Positions 16,674 through 25,652 of a DNA stretch of 64,000 nucleotides are shown one piece after another. The translations under genes and the position numbers were made by a program. Below the pieces are notes generated by a model. It made no database searches, was not told where the DNA came from, and was given only the letters and a program-made list of their open reading frames with translations. The stretch comes from Herbidospora daliensis. Its GTDB lineage: Bacteria > Actinomycetota > Actinomycetes > Streptosporangiales > Streptosporangiaceae. The first letter of the stretch is position 1. Each line of letters begins with the position of its first letter. Location of the stretch: positions 593,353 to 657,352 of the forward strand of contig NZ_BBXF01000003.1 of the NCBI RefSeq assembly GCF_001570585.1. Reading direction: 5' to 3'.

Positions 16674-19600
16674 GTGAGCACACTGTCGGCCGACAAGAAG
16701 GCCCTCCTCGCCCAGCGGTTACGGCGCAGGGAGGAGACCCGGGCGATACCCCCGCGCGACCCGGCCGCGCCTCTCGTGCTCTCGCCGGCCCAGGAACGGC
16801 TGTGGTTCCTGGAGCAGTACCGGCCGGGCACCACGACCTACACCGTCCCGCTGACGATCCGCCTCCAGGGCGAGCTCGACGACGCGGTGCTCGAATCGGC
16901 CTTCCACCAGGTCGCCGCCCGGCACGAGGTGTTCCGCGCCCGGTTCGCCGCCGACGACGAGGGCGTTCCGGTGGTGACCCTGCGGCCCGAGGCCGGGGCC
17001 GAGTTCCGGCTGGCCGAGGCGGCCACCGACGACGAGGCCCGGCAGATCGTCGAGGCCGCCCTGACACGCCCGTTCGACCTGGAGCACGGCCCGGTGCTGC
17101 GCGCCCTGGTGGTCCGGCTCGCGCCCGGCGACCGGATCCTGCTGCTGTCGGCCCACCACCTGGTCACCGACGGCTGGTCGCACGACATCGTGTTGTCGGA
17201 GCTGCTCGCGCTGGCCCGCGGCGAGGAGCCCAAGGCGCCCCCGGCGGTCGCCTACGCCGACTACGCCGTCTGGCAGCGCGACCGCGACCACACCCGCGAC
17301 ATCGCCCACTGGCGCGAGCGGCTGAGCGGCGTCCCGGTGCTCGACCTGCCCGCCGACCGGCCGCGTCCGCCCGAGATGGGCCACGCCGGGGCCGTGTACG
17401 AGGTCCCGCTCGACGTGACCATCGCCCGCGACGGCGCCGTGACCCCGTACATGGTGCTGATGGCGACCTTCCAGGTGCTGCTGGGCCGCTACTCGGGCCA
17501 GGACGACTTCGCCGTCGCCTCCCCGAGCGCCGGCCGGAGCGTGCCCGAGCTCGACGACGTCGTGGGCATGTTCGTCAACACCCTGGCCATGCGCGCCGAC
17601 CTGACCGGCGACCCGACCTTCACCGACCTGGTGGCCCGGGTCCGCGACCGCGCCCTCGACGCCTACGCCCACCAGGAGCTCCCGTTCGACCGGCTCGTCC
17701 AGGAACTGGAGGTCGAGCGCGACGTCTCCCGCTCGCCGATCGCCCAGGTGACGATGGCGCTGCAGAACTGGCGGCAGGGCCTCGACGGCCACGGCCTGAC
17801 CCTGACGCCGTTCCGCGTCGAGGCCGGGGTGAGCCGCTTCGACCTGTCGCTCTACCTGTACGAACGCCCCGGCGGCTACTGGGCCCAGTTCGCGTACAAC
17901 ACCGACCTGTTCGACCGCAGCACGGTCGAGCGCCTCGCGGAGCACTTCGCGGCGCTGCTGGCCCAGGTCGTCGCCGACCCCGGCCGGCCGATCTCCTCCT
18001 ACGCCCTCCCAGCCGGCGAGGCGCTCGCCTTCTCCGACGGCGGCCCCGTGGCGCGGGCGGGAACCCTGCTGCACGAGGTGGTCGACGGCCCGGCCGACCG
18101 GGTGGCCGTGCGCTGCGACGGCGTCGACCTGACCTACGGCGAGCTGGCGGACCGTTCCGACGCGCTGGCCGCCCGATTACGCGACCTCGGCGCCGGACGC
18201 GACGCCCGGATCGCCGTCTGCCTGGAGCAGTCGGCCGAGATCGCGGTCGCCATCCTCGGCGTGCTGAAGGCGGGCGCCGCCTATGTGCCGCTTGACCCGG
18301 CGCAACCCGACGACCGCCTCGCCTACCTCGTCGCCGACGCGGGCATCGAGATCGCCGTCACCCGGCGCGACCTGCCCGGCGTCGCCCACGCCGTCACCCC
18401 GGACGAACGCGGCTCGGCGGCGCTGCCCGAGGTCTCCGAGACCGACCTCGCGTACGTCATCTACACCTCCGGCACCACCGGCCGCCCCAAGGGCGTGGCC
18501 GTGCAGCACCGGCAGATCCTCACCTATCTCTCCGGCGTCCGCGACCGCCTGGACCCCAGGCCGCAGGGCTCCTACGCCCTCCTCCAGTCGCTCAGCTTCG
18601 ACTTCGGGATCACCGTCTTCTACCTGTCGCTGATGACCGGCGGCACGCTGACCCTGCTCAACCCGCGCCTCCCGGCCGAGGAGCTCGCCCGCACCATGGC
18701 GGAGAGCGACTACCTGAAGATCACCCCGTCGCACCTGGCGTCGCTGCTGCCGGAGGCCGACGTCCTGCCGAAGGAACTGCTGCTGCTCGGCGGCGAGGCC
18801 TCCCCGGCCGAGTGGGCCGCGGGCCTGCGGCGGCCCGGCCTGCGGGTGGTCAACCACTACGGGCCCACCGAGACGACGGTCGGGGTCACCACCCACGACG
18901 TCCGCGACGGGGAGGCGGGCCTGCTGCCGATCGGCCGCCCGCTGCCGGGCGCGCGCGTCTACGTGCTCGACCCGGCCGGGAACCCGTGCCCGGTCGGCGT
19001 GCCCGGCGAGGTCTGTCTCGGCGGCGACCGGCTGGCCCGCGGCTACCTGGGCCGGCCCGCGCTGACCGCCGAGAAGTTCGTGCCCGACCCGTTCGGCGAG
19101 CCGGGCGCCCGCATGTACCGCACCGGCGACCTCGGCCGCTGGTCGCCCTCCGGCGAGCTCCAGTTCCTCGGCCGCCGCGACCTCCAGGTGAAGGTCCGCG
19201 GCTACCGGGTCGAGCTCGCGGAGATCGAGATCGTCCTGGCCGACCGCGAGGGAGTCGGCCAGGCCGTCGTCGAGCTGCGCGACGACCGCCTCGTCGCCTA
19301 CCTGGTCGGCGAGCCGCGCGACCTGCGCGCCGAACTGGCCGACCTGCTGCCCGACTACATGATCCCGTCGCGGTACGTCTGGCTGGAGGCCCTGCCGCTC
19401 AAGTCGCACGGCAAGGTCGACCGCGCCGCCCTGCCCGACCCCGGCACCGACCGCCAGGCGGCGTCGGCGTACGTCCCCCCGGCGACCCCGCTCGAACAGG
19501 CCATCGCCGACGTCTGGGCCGCCGTGCTCAACGTCGACCAGGTCGGCGCCGAGGACGACTTCTTCGCCCTCGGGGGCCACTCCCTGCTGGCCGCCCAGGT

Positions 19601-21839
19601 CGTGGCCAAGCTCCGCCGCGTCACCGAACGCCCGGTGACGATCATGGACATCTTCCGGCACCGCACCGTCCGGGCCCTCGCCTCCCGCGGCGACGACGGC
19701 CCGCGCCGGTTCCTGCACCGCCTCACCCCGCCCCGGCGCACCACCACGAACCTGGTCTGCGTCCCGTACGGCGGCGGCAGCGCCGCGATCTACCAGCCCC
19801 TCGCCGACGCCCTGCCCGATCACGTCGCCCTCTACTCCGTCGCCGTGCCCGGCCAGGAGTGGGGCCTCGACGAGGAGGCGCGGCCGGTCCCCGAGGTCGC
19901 CGACGCCTGCGTCGCGGAGATCCTCGAACGGGTGCCCGGCCCGATCGCCCTCTACGGCCACTGCGGCCTGGGCGTCATGCTCGCCGTCGAGATCACCCGC
20001 CGCCTGGAGGCCGCCGGGCGCGAGGTCGAGGTGCTGCACCTCGGCGGCGTCTTCCCGTTCTCCCGCCCGGGTTCGCTCGCCGGGCGGATCCGCACCGCCG
20101 CGGAGAAGCTGCGATCGGACCGCATGTGGGCCAACGGCCTCATCGCGGCCGGTCTCGACGTCGAGGAGCTCGACGACGACCAGCTCAAGGCGATCATCAA
20201 GAACCGCCGCGAGGGCACCCGCGAGGCCGAGGCGTACTTCACCCGGCTCTGGTCGGAGTCGGGCGGCCCGGTCATCAACGCGCCGATCACCGCCGTCGTC
20301 GGCGAACGCGACCCGGCCACCGAGTTCTACCAGGAACGGTTCCGCGAGTGGCTGCGGCTGGCCCCGGCCAGCTCGTGCGTGGTCCTCGACGAGGCCGGCC
20401 ACTTCTTCCTCAAGCACCGCGCCGAGGAGCTCGCCGAGATCGTCACCACCCGCGAGAAGGTGCCCCGCACCCCCGAACGCACCTGGTGGACCCAGGCGAC
20501 CTCCGACGAGCCCGTCGCCGACGAGGGCCCGAAGCCGAGCATGAAACGCTTCGGCGCGGTCGCCGCCGGGCAGCTCGTCTCGATCGTCGGCTCGGCCCTG
20601 ACCGAGTTCGCCGTGCCGCTGTGGATCTACGTCACCACCGGCTCCCTGGTGAACTTCGCGCTGTTCTCGGTGATCGGCCTGCTCCCCGGCATGCTGGTCG
20701 CCCCGCTCGCGGGCGTGATCGTCGACCGGTACGACCGCCGCAAGGTCATGCTCGCCGGAGACGTCGGCGCCTGGTCGACCCAGCTCGCGCTCGGCGTCCT
20801 GTTGTGGACCGGCAACCTGCACATCTGGACGATCTTCCCGCTGCTGGCGATCCTGTCGGTCGCGCTGACCTTCCAGCGCCTCGCCTACGGCGCGTCGATC
20901 CCGCAGCTGGTGCCCAAACGGCTGCTCGGGCACGCCAACGGCGTCGTGCAGATGGTCACCGGGTCGGTCCAGCTGATCGTGCCGCTGATCGCCGCCGGCC
21001 TGATGGCCACGATCGGCCTGGAAGGCATCCTCGTCATCGACGTCGCCAGCTACACCTTCGCCATCGTCTCGGTGCTGCTGGTCAAGTTCCCCCGCGTGAT
21101 GGGGCTGCGCCGCCGCGAGACCATCTGGGCCGAGATGGTGGCCGGCTTCCGCTACACCTGGTTCAACCGCAGCTTCCGCGCCATGCTGCTGTTCTTCGCC
21201 GGCCTGAACGTCTTCCTGTCGCCGCTGTTCCTGCTGCTCAGCCCGCTCGTGCTGGCCTTCGGCGGCAACACGATCGACGACGTGGGCCGGGTGTCGTTCT
21301 TCGGCGGCATCGGGGTGCTGCTGGGCGGGCTCGCCATCGCCCTGTGGGGCGGCCCGCGCCGGCGCCGCATGCGCGGCATGCTGCTGGCCACCCTCGCGCT
21401 CGCGGTCTTCTGCGCCGTCACCGGCCTGCGGCAGGACCTCGCCGTGATCGCGGTCGGCGCGTTCGGCATGTCGCTCGCGCTGACCGTCGTCAACGGCATC
21501 TACGCCACGATCGTCCAGGTCAAGGTGCCGCAGCGGTTCCACGGCCGGGTCATCGCGCTGAACACCCTGATCGCCTGGTCGACCCTGCCGCTGGCCTTCG
21601 GGGTGGTCGCCCCGTTCGGCTCGGAGCTCATGGAGAGCCTCGTCGACGGCCCGAAGGGCGCCGGCATCGGGCTCCTGTACGTCGTCTTCGCCGCCGCCAT
21701 CGCCCTCATCGCCCTCGTGGCGCTGCGGGTGCCGAGGCTGGCCCGGTTCGACGCCGACGTGCCCGACGCCCCGCCGGACGACCTCATCGGTCTTCAGGCG
21801 GTGGCGGACCGGCGAGCGGCAACCGCATCACGAAGCTGA
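16674..21839 (+). CDS. NRPS C-A-PCP-TE fused to an MFS exporter
   Basis: 1,721 residues from the GTG at 16674, chosen for its GGAAGAG site. C (HHLVTDG near 161), A (about 463-930; YTSGTTGRPKG near 597), PCP (S970 in GGHSLL), TE (about 1023-1265), then an MFS transporter from about 1290 with 10-12 membrane helices and the loop motif DRYDRRKV. The A pocket reads D-F-T-K-L-G-H-V-G, very close to known Asp/Asn codes. The TE elbow is YGHCGLG: Cys1097 replaces the usual Ser, with Asp in GERDPA and His in EAGHFFL. Cys-type TEs are known, for example in beta-lactone release. Two TTA codons (16719, 18177) allow bldA-type control. Its 3' end overlaps the opposing kinase gene by 56 bp. Confidence 0.93.
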   Translation: MSTLSADKKALLAQRLRRREETRAIPPRDPAAPLVLSPAQERLWFLEQYRPGTTTYTVPLTIRLQGELDDAVLESAFHQVAARHEVFRARFAADDEGVPVVTLRPEAGAEFRLAEAATDDEARQIVEAALTRPFDLEHGPVLRALVVRLAPGDRILLLSAHHLVTDGWSHDIVLSELLALARGEEPKAPPAVAYADYAVWQRDRDHTRDIAHWRERLSGVPVLDLPADRPRPPEMGHAGAVYEVPLDVTIARDGAVTPYMVLMATFQVLLGRYSGQDDFAVASPSAGRSVPELDDVVGMFVNTLAMRADLTGDPTFTDLVARVRDRALDAYAHQELPFDRLVQELEVERDVSRSPIAQVTMALQNWRQGLDGHGLTLTPFRVEAGVSRFDLSLYLYERPGGYWAQFAYNTDLFDRSTVERLAEHFAALLAQVVADPGRPISSYALPAGEALAFSDGGPVARAGTLLHEVVDGPADRVAVRCDGVDLTYGELADRSDALAARLRDLGAGRDARIAVCLEQSAEIAVAILGVLKAGAAYVPLDPAQPDDRLAYLVADAGIEIAVTRRDLPGVAHAVTPDERGSAALPEVSETDLAYVIYTSGTTGRPKGVAVQHRQILTYLSGVRDRLDPRPQGSYALLQSLSFDFGITVFYLSLMTGGTLTLLNPRLPAEELARTMAESDYLKITPSHLASLLPEADVLPKELLLLGGEASPAEWAAGLRRPGLRVVNHYGPTETTVGVTTHDVRDGEAGLLPIGRPLPGARVYVLDPAGNPCPVGVPGEVCLGGDRLARGYLGRPALTAEKFVPDPFGEPGARMYRTGDLGRWSPSGELQFLGRRDLQVKVRGYRVELAEIEIVLADREGVGQAVVELRDDRLVAYLVGEPRDLRAELADLLPDYMIPSRYVWLEALPLKSHGKVDRAALPDPGTDRQAASAYVPPATPLEQAIADVWAAVLNVDQVGAEDDFFALGGHSLLAAQVVAKLRRVTERPVTIMDIFRHRTVRALASRGDDGPRRFLHRLTPPRRTTTNLVCVPYGGGSAAIYQPLADALPDHVALYSVAVPGQEWGLDEEARPVPEVADACVAEILERVPGPIALYGHCGLGVMLAVEITRRLEAAGREVEVLHLGGVFPFSRPGSLAGRIRTAAEKLRSDRMWANGLIAAGLDVEELDDDQLKAIIKNRREGTREAEAYFTRLWSESGGPVINAPITAVVGERDPATEFYQERFREWLRLAPASSCVVLDEAGHFFLKHRAEELAEIVTTREKVPRTPERTWWTQATSDEPVADEGPKPSMKRFGAVAAGQLVSIVGSALTEFAVPLWIYVTTGSLVNFALFSVIGLLPGMLVAPLAGVIVDRYDRRKVMLAGDVGAWSTQLALGVLLWTGNLHIWTIFPLLAILSVALTFQRLAYGASIPQLVPKRLLGHANGVVQMVTGSVQLIVPLIAAGLMATIGLEGILVIDVASYTFAIVSVLLVKFPRVMGLRRRETIWAEMVAGFRYTWFNRSFRAMLLFFAGLNVFLSPLFLLLSPLVLAFGGNTIDDVGRVSFFGGIGVLLGGLAIALWGGPRRRRMRGMLLATLALAVFCAVTGLRQDLAVIAVGAFGMSLALTVVNGIYATIVQVKVPQRFHGRVIALNTLIAWSTLPLAFGVVAPFGSELMESLVDGPKGAGIGLLYVVFAAAIALIALVALRVPRLARFDADVPDAPPDDLIGLQAVADRRAATASRS

Positions 21840-23145
21840 CGCCGCCCGGGACCGGCTCGACCTTGACCGTGCCGTGGTGGGCCTCGACCACCTCGCGGGC
21901 GATGGCCAGGCCCAGGCCGGTGCCGCCGCGCATCCGGCTGCGGGCCGTGTCGAGCCGGGTGAACCGCTCGAAGATGCGCTCACGGTCGGCCTCGGGGATG
22001 CCGTCGCCGTCGTTCTGCACCGTCAGCACGGCCTGGTCGCCCTCGGCGGCCAGGCTGACGGTGACCTCGCTGGCGGCGTGCCGGTCGGCGTTGTCGAGCA
22101 GCTCGCCGAAGGCCCGCGCGAGTTGCGGCTCGATCGCCTCGACGACCACGCCGGGCTCCAGGCGCAGCTTGCGCGGCATGCGCTCGGAGCTCGGCTTGAG
22201 CCGGGCGCCGACCAGCCCGGCCAGGTCGACCCGCTCCTTGACGTTCGCCTCGGCCGAGCCCACCCGGGCCAGGAACAGCAGGTCGGTGCAGATCGCCTCC
22301 AGGCGGTCGGTGTCGCGCAGCGCCGCCTCGATCGCCTCCGGCATGTCCTCGGCGTGCAGCCGGCCGCTCTCCAGCTGGGCCCGGATGCCCGCGATGGGGG
22401 TGCGCAGCTCGTGGGAGGCGTCGGCGGCGAACTGGCGCTGCTGCTCCACCGCCCGCTGCATGCGGCCCAGGGTCGCGTTGGCGGTGCGCGCCAGCCGGGC
22501 GATCTCGTCGTCGCCGGGCGGGACCGGCACCCGCCGGGTGAGGTCGCGGACGGTGATCTCGGCCAGCTCGTTGGTGATGTCCTCGACCGGGTGGAGGGCC
22601 CGGCCGGTGATCCGCCAGGCCAGCCAGCCGATCAGCGCCGTCAGCAGGGCGACCTGCACGGCGATGGCCAGGGCCAGGCTACGGGTGGTGAGGAAGCTCG
22701 GGGCTTCCCTGGCTGCGTACACGACCTCGCTGTTGGCGCCCGTGGTCGCTCTTATACCGACCCCGTAGACGCAGTTCTTCTCCGGCAGCATGCACGAGGT
22801 GAACCGGATGATCCGGTTGTCGGGGGCCGGCCAGACGGCCGTGACCGGGGGCAGGTCGCGGGCCGGGTTGCTCGACTCGATCACCCGGCCGCCGGGGGCG
22901 ACGACCTGCACGTAGGTGATCTCGTCGCGGATCGGGATGGGGGAGGGCACCTGGCCCATGCGGATCTCCGCCGACACCTGCGAGGCGACGTTCTGGCTGG
23001 CCTCGAAGATGTTGTCGATCACCAGCCTGCGGGTGATCAGGTTGCCGCCGACCCCGACCGGGACGAGGATCAGCAGCGCGATGGCCACCGCGACCAGCGT
23101 GAGGCGCGCGCGGATCGAGCGGGTCCGCAGCCAGGGGAGGGACAT
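21784..23145 (-). CDS. Sensor histidine kinase, orphan
   Basis: 453 residues with two membrane helices (about 16-36 and 155-175) enclosing a roughly 115-residue extracytoplasmic sensor containing two cysteines (SCMLPEKNC). A HAMP linker, HisKA (ADASHELRTP, phospho-acceptor H245) and HATPase (N box ELLDNADRHA, G boxes NDGDGIPEADR and GGTGLGLAIA) follow. No response regulator lies on either side, so its partner is elsewhere. It overlaps the 3' end of the NRPS-MFS gene convergently. Antisense interference is possible but unproven. A role in sensing the NRPS product is an idea from position only. Confidence 0.9.
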   Translation of the reverse strand: MSLPWLRTRSIRARLTLVAVAIALLILVPVGVGGNLITRRLVIDNIFEASQNVASQVSAEIRMGQVPSPIPIRDEITYVQVVAPGGRVIESSNPARDLPPVTAVWPAPDNRIIRFTSCMLPEKNCVYGVGIRATTGANSEVVYAAREAPSFLTTRSLALAIAVQVALLTALIGWLAWRITGRALHPVEDITNELAEITVRDLTRRVPVPPGDDEIARLARTANATLGRMQRAVEQQRQFAADASHELRTPIAGIRAQLESGRLHAEDMPEAIEAALRDTDRLEAICTDLLFLARVGSAEANVKERVDLAGLVGARLKPSSERMPRKLRLEPGVVVEAIEPQLARAFGELLDNADRHAASEVTVSLAAEGDQAVLTVQNDGDGIPEADRERIFERFTRLDTARSRMRGGTGLGLAIAREVVEAHHGTVKVEPVPGGVSFVMRLPLAGPPPPEDR

Positions 23146-23315
23146 CCCTTGAGGCTACTCACCGTGATCTCATCGCGCCGCCCCGACAACACCAAAGGTC
23201 GGCCAAGCCCCGGGCGGGAATCGGACGCCGCCTTATGCTGGACATCCTTCCGGAACACGACCGAAACGTGCGTAAGCCAGTGTGGTGGTCGGCGGGGGAA
23301 GAAAGGAGGCTGGTC

Positions 23316-23930
23316 ATGCTGCTGCGTCTGCGGGTGTCGCTGCCCGATCGGCCGGGAGTGCTCGGCCAGGTGGCCAGGGCCTTCGGGGTGATGGGGGCCG
23401 ACATCCTCCAGGTGACCGTGCTCGAACGCGAAGCGGGCCGGGCGATCGACGACTTCACCGTCTCGTGGTCGGCCGTCTTCAGCGCCGACGAACTGCGCGA
23501 GCGCATCGGCGTCGTGCCCGGGGTGCGGGTCGAGGCGGCCTGGCCCACCCGGGAGACGCCCGGCGCGAGCCCCGACTACGACCTGCTCGGCCACGTCGCG
23601 GCCGAACCGCAGCGGGCCGTGCTCACCCTGGTCGACGCGGTGCCCGACCTGGTCAGCGCCGAATGGGCGGTCGCCGTCGACTGCGCGTCGGGCGAGGTCG
23701 TGCACGGCAGCTGGCAGGCCCCCGAGGCCCTCGACGCCACCCGGCTGACCGCGCCCCGCGCGACGGCGTTCTCCGAGGGCACGCTGAACCTGCTCAGCGT
23801 GCCGATCGGCGACCTGTGCCTGGTCGTGGCGCGACGGCAGGGCCCGGCGTTCCACCGGGCCGAACAGGACAAGGTGACCCGGCTGGTCGGCGTGGTCTCG
23901 GTGCTCGCCCACGCGGGGGCGAGCCGCTAG
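23316..23930 (+). CDS. ACT-domain protein
   Basis: 204 residues. The ATG at 23316 is chosen because GAAAGGAGG sits six nt upstream; an ATG at 23235 lacks such a site. The first 75 residues are an ACT domain (LLRLRVSLPDRPGVLGQVARAFGVMGADILQVTV), a fold that usually binds amino acids to regulate metabolism. The remainder resembles a GAF-like sensor fold (AVDCASGEVVHG, GTLNLLSVPIGDLCLVVARRQGPAF). Catalytic or DNA-binding motifs are not visible. It is divergent from the histidine kinase and runs tail to tail with the sugar ATPase, 3 bp apart. Function unknown; a small-molecule sensor is the likeliest reading. Confidence 0.78.
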   Translation: MLLRLRVSLPDRPGVLGQVARAFGVMGADILQVTVLEREAGRAIDDFTVSWSAVFSADELRERIGVVPGVRVEAAWPTRETPGASPDYDLLGHVAAEPQRAVLTLVDAVPDLVSAEWAVAVDCASGEVVHGSWQAPEALDATRLTAPRATAFSEGTLNLLSVPIGDLCLVVARRQGPAFHRAEQDKVTRLVGVVSVLAHAGASR

Positions 23931-23933
23931 CCG

Positions 23934-25226
23934 CTAGCGACGAGGGGGGTCGATGCGCGCGCCGGTGTGGGTGAACAACATCAGCCGCGACACGTCGACG
24001 GCCACCCGGGCGTGCTCGCCCGCGCGCCACGACGGCCGGGCGCCCAGCCGGACGATCAGGTCGGCCCGGCGGTGCGACCCGAGCCCGTTCGGGCCGCCGA
24101 CGGGCTGCGGGCCTGACGGGGTCTCGTCGGCGTCGGTGTCGGAGTTGAACAACCGCCGCATCATCGACCGGGTCTTCGAGCCGTTGGCCCCGCCGTTCGC
24201 GGTCCGGAACCTCGGGTCGGGCGGCTCGGGCACGGCCACGGCCGGGATCCCGCACTCGACGTAGGCCAGCCACTCGTGGCCGTGGTATTCGAGCGTGCGG
24301 ACCCGGCCCATGAACATCGGGCCGTCCATGCCCTCGGGCATCGGCGCGAGCGCGTCGGGGCGGATGCCGACGATGATCTGGCTGCCGGTGTGTTGTGACA
24401 CCGCGTAAGCACGTGGATCGGTCCACGGCATCGTGATCTGGTGGGTGCCGAAGTCCAGCATTATGAACTGGTTCTGCGGTGTACGCACCGTGGCCGCCAG
24501 CAGGTTGAGCTGCTGCGAGCTGAGGAACGCCGCCGTGAAGGCGGTCGCCGGGTCGTTGTAGACCTGCGCCGGGGTGCCGATGTCCTGCAGCACGCCCCGG
24601 TTCATGATCGCGATCCGGTCGGCGAGCGTGAGGGCCTCGATCTGGTCGTGCGTCACGTAGATGGTGGTGACGCCGAGGGCGCGGACGAGGCTGGAGATCT
24701 CCATGCGGAGCTCGGTGCGCATGCCGGCGTCGAGGTTCGAGAGGGGCTCGTCCATCAGGAAGAGCGACGGCTGACGCACTATGGCACGGCCCATGGCCAC
24801 CCGCTGGCGCTGGCCGCCGGAGAGCGTTCCAGGCCGGCGGTCGAGCGTCTCGTCGATGTGCAGCGCCTTCGACAACTCCACGACGCGGTCGCGCACCATC
24901 TGGGGGTCGGCTTTGGCGATCTCCAAGGGGAAGGACAGGTTCCCCCGCACCGTCCGGTGCGGATAGAGCGCGCCGTTCTGGAACACCATCGCCACGTCGC
25001 GGTCGCGGGGCGCCAGATGGTTGGCGATCTTCCCGCCCAGCCAGAGGTCGCCGTCGGTGATGTCCTCAAGACCGGCGATCATGCGGAGCAAGGTGGACTT
25101 CCCGCAGCCCGACGGCCCGAGTAACACCAGTAGTTCGCCGTCCTCGGCGCGCAGATTCATCCGGTCCACAGCCAGGAATCCGCCTGGGTAGACCTTGGTG
25201 ACGTTGTCGAGGACGACCTGGCTCAT
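23934..25226 (-). CDS. Sugar ABC transporter ATPase, MsiK/UgpC type
   Basis: 430 residues from the ATG at 25226. Walker A GPSGCGKST, Q-loop MVFQNGALYPHRTV, signature LSGGQRQR, Walker B LFLMDEPLSNLD and the H-loop THDQ are all present. A C-terminal TOBE/regulatory region (GIRPDALAPM, RTLEYHGHEWLAYV) marks the carbohydrate-importer subfamily. That C-terminal region carries a long polar insert (about 345-385) of unknown use. No permease or binding protein lies nearby. In Streptomyces the single ATPase MsiK energises many sugar importers; this orphan could do the same. The neighbouring LacI regulator may control it. Confidence 0.87.
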   Translation of the reverse strand: MSQVVLDNVTKVYPGGFLAVDRMNLRAEDGELLVLLGPSGCGKSTLLRMIAGLEDITDGDLWLGGKIANHLAPRDRDVAMVFQNGALYPHRTVRGNLSFPLEIAKADPQMVRDRVVELSKALHIDETLDRRPGTLSGGQRQRVAMGRAIVRQPSLFLMDEPLSNLDAGMRTELRMEISSLVRALGVTTIYVTHDQIEALTLADRIAIMNRGVLQDIGTPAQVYNDPATAFTAAFLSSQQLNLLAATVRTPQNQFIMLDFGTHQITMPWTDPRAYAVSQHTGSQIIVGIRPDALAPMPEGMDGPMFMGRVRTLEYHGHEWLAYVECGIPAVAVPEPPDPRFRTANGGANGSKTRSMMRRLFNSDTDADETPSGPQPVGGPNGLGSHRRADLIVRLGARPSWRAGEHARVAVDVSRLMLFTHTGARIDPPRR

Positions 25227-25652
25227 AGGTTCTCGTTCCCTTCCGGGCGCGCAGTGCCCGGAGCCCGCCATCTGGGTGATTGATGAGGTAGTACATCGCG
25301 TGGGCACGGTCCATGTCCATACATGTCGTGAAAAAGGGGAGGCCGGGGGGTTACCGGGGTGTTGCCGGGACCAGGGGTGACCCAATCGAACGACGGTGAC
25401 CCGGTGTTCTGGGTGGCCCGAAATGCCGTGAGCTGTATCTGGAGCCCCAACTGGCTTGCGGAACTTCCTGCTGGTTTTCACGACGTTCTTCGTCATGAGC
25501 TGACATTTCCCGAAACGCCGACATGAAAGGTTCATTTGACTTCCGGCCCTGACAAGGGCGGATCAAAGGTGAGCGGCCTACTTTCTGCAATGCGAAGAAC
25601 AGGTGAAGTAGCGTTCCTGGCCCGAAAGCCGCCGGGCGGTGAGGATACGCGC
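25227..25652. other. Intergenic region between the sugar ATPase and the LacI regulator
   Basis: 426 bp, less GC-rich than the genes. It must hold the divergent promoters of both neighbours. A TTGACT hexamer at 25534-25539 could be a -35 for the LacI gene, but no clear -10 follows at 17-18 bp. A GATG/CATC inverted repeat occurs near 25282-25297. No convincing coding frame, RNA or operator was found. Confidence 0.4.
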
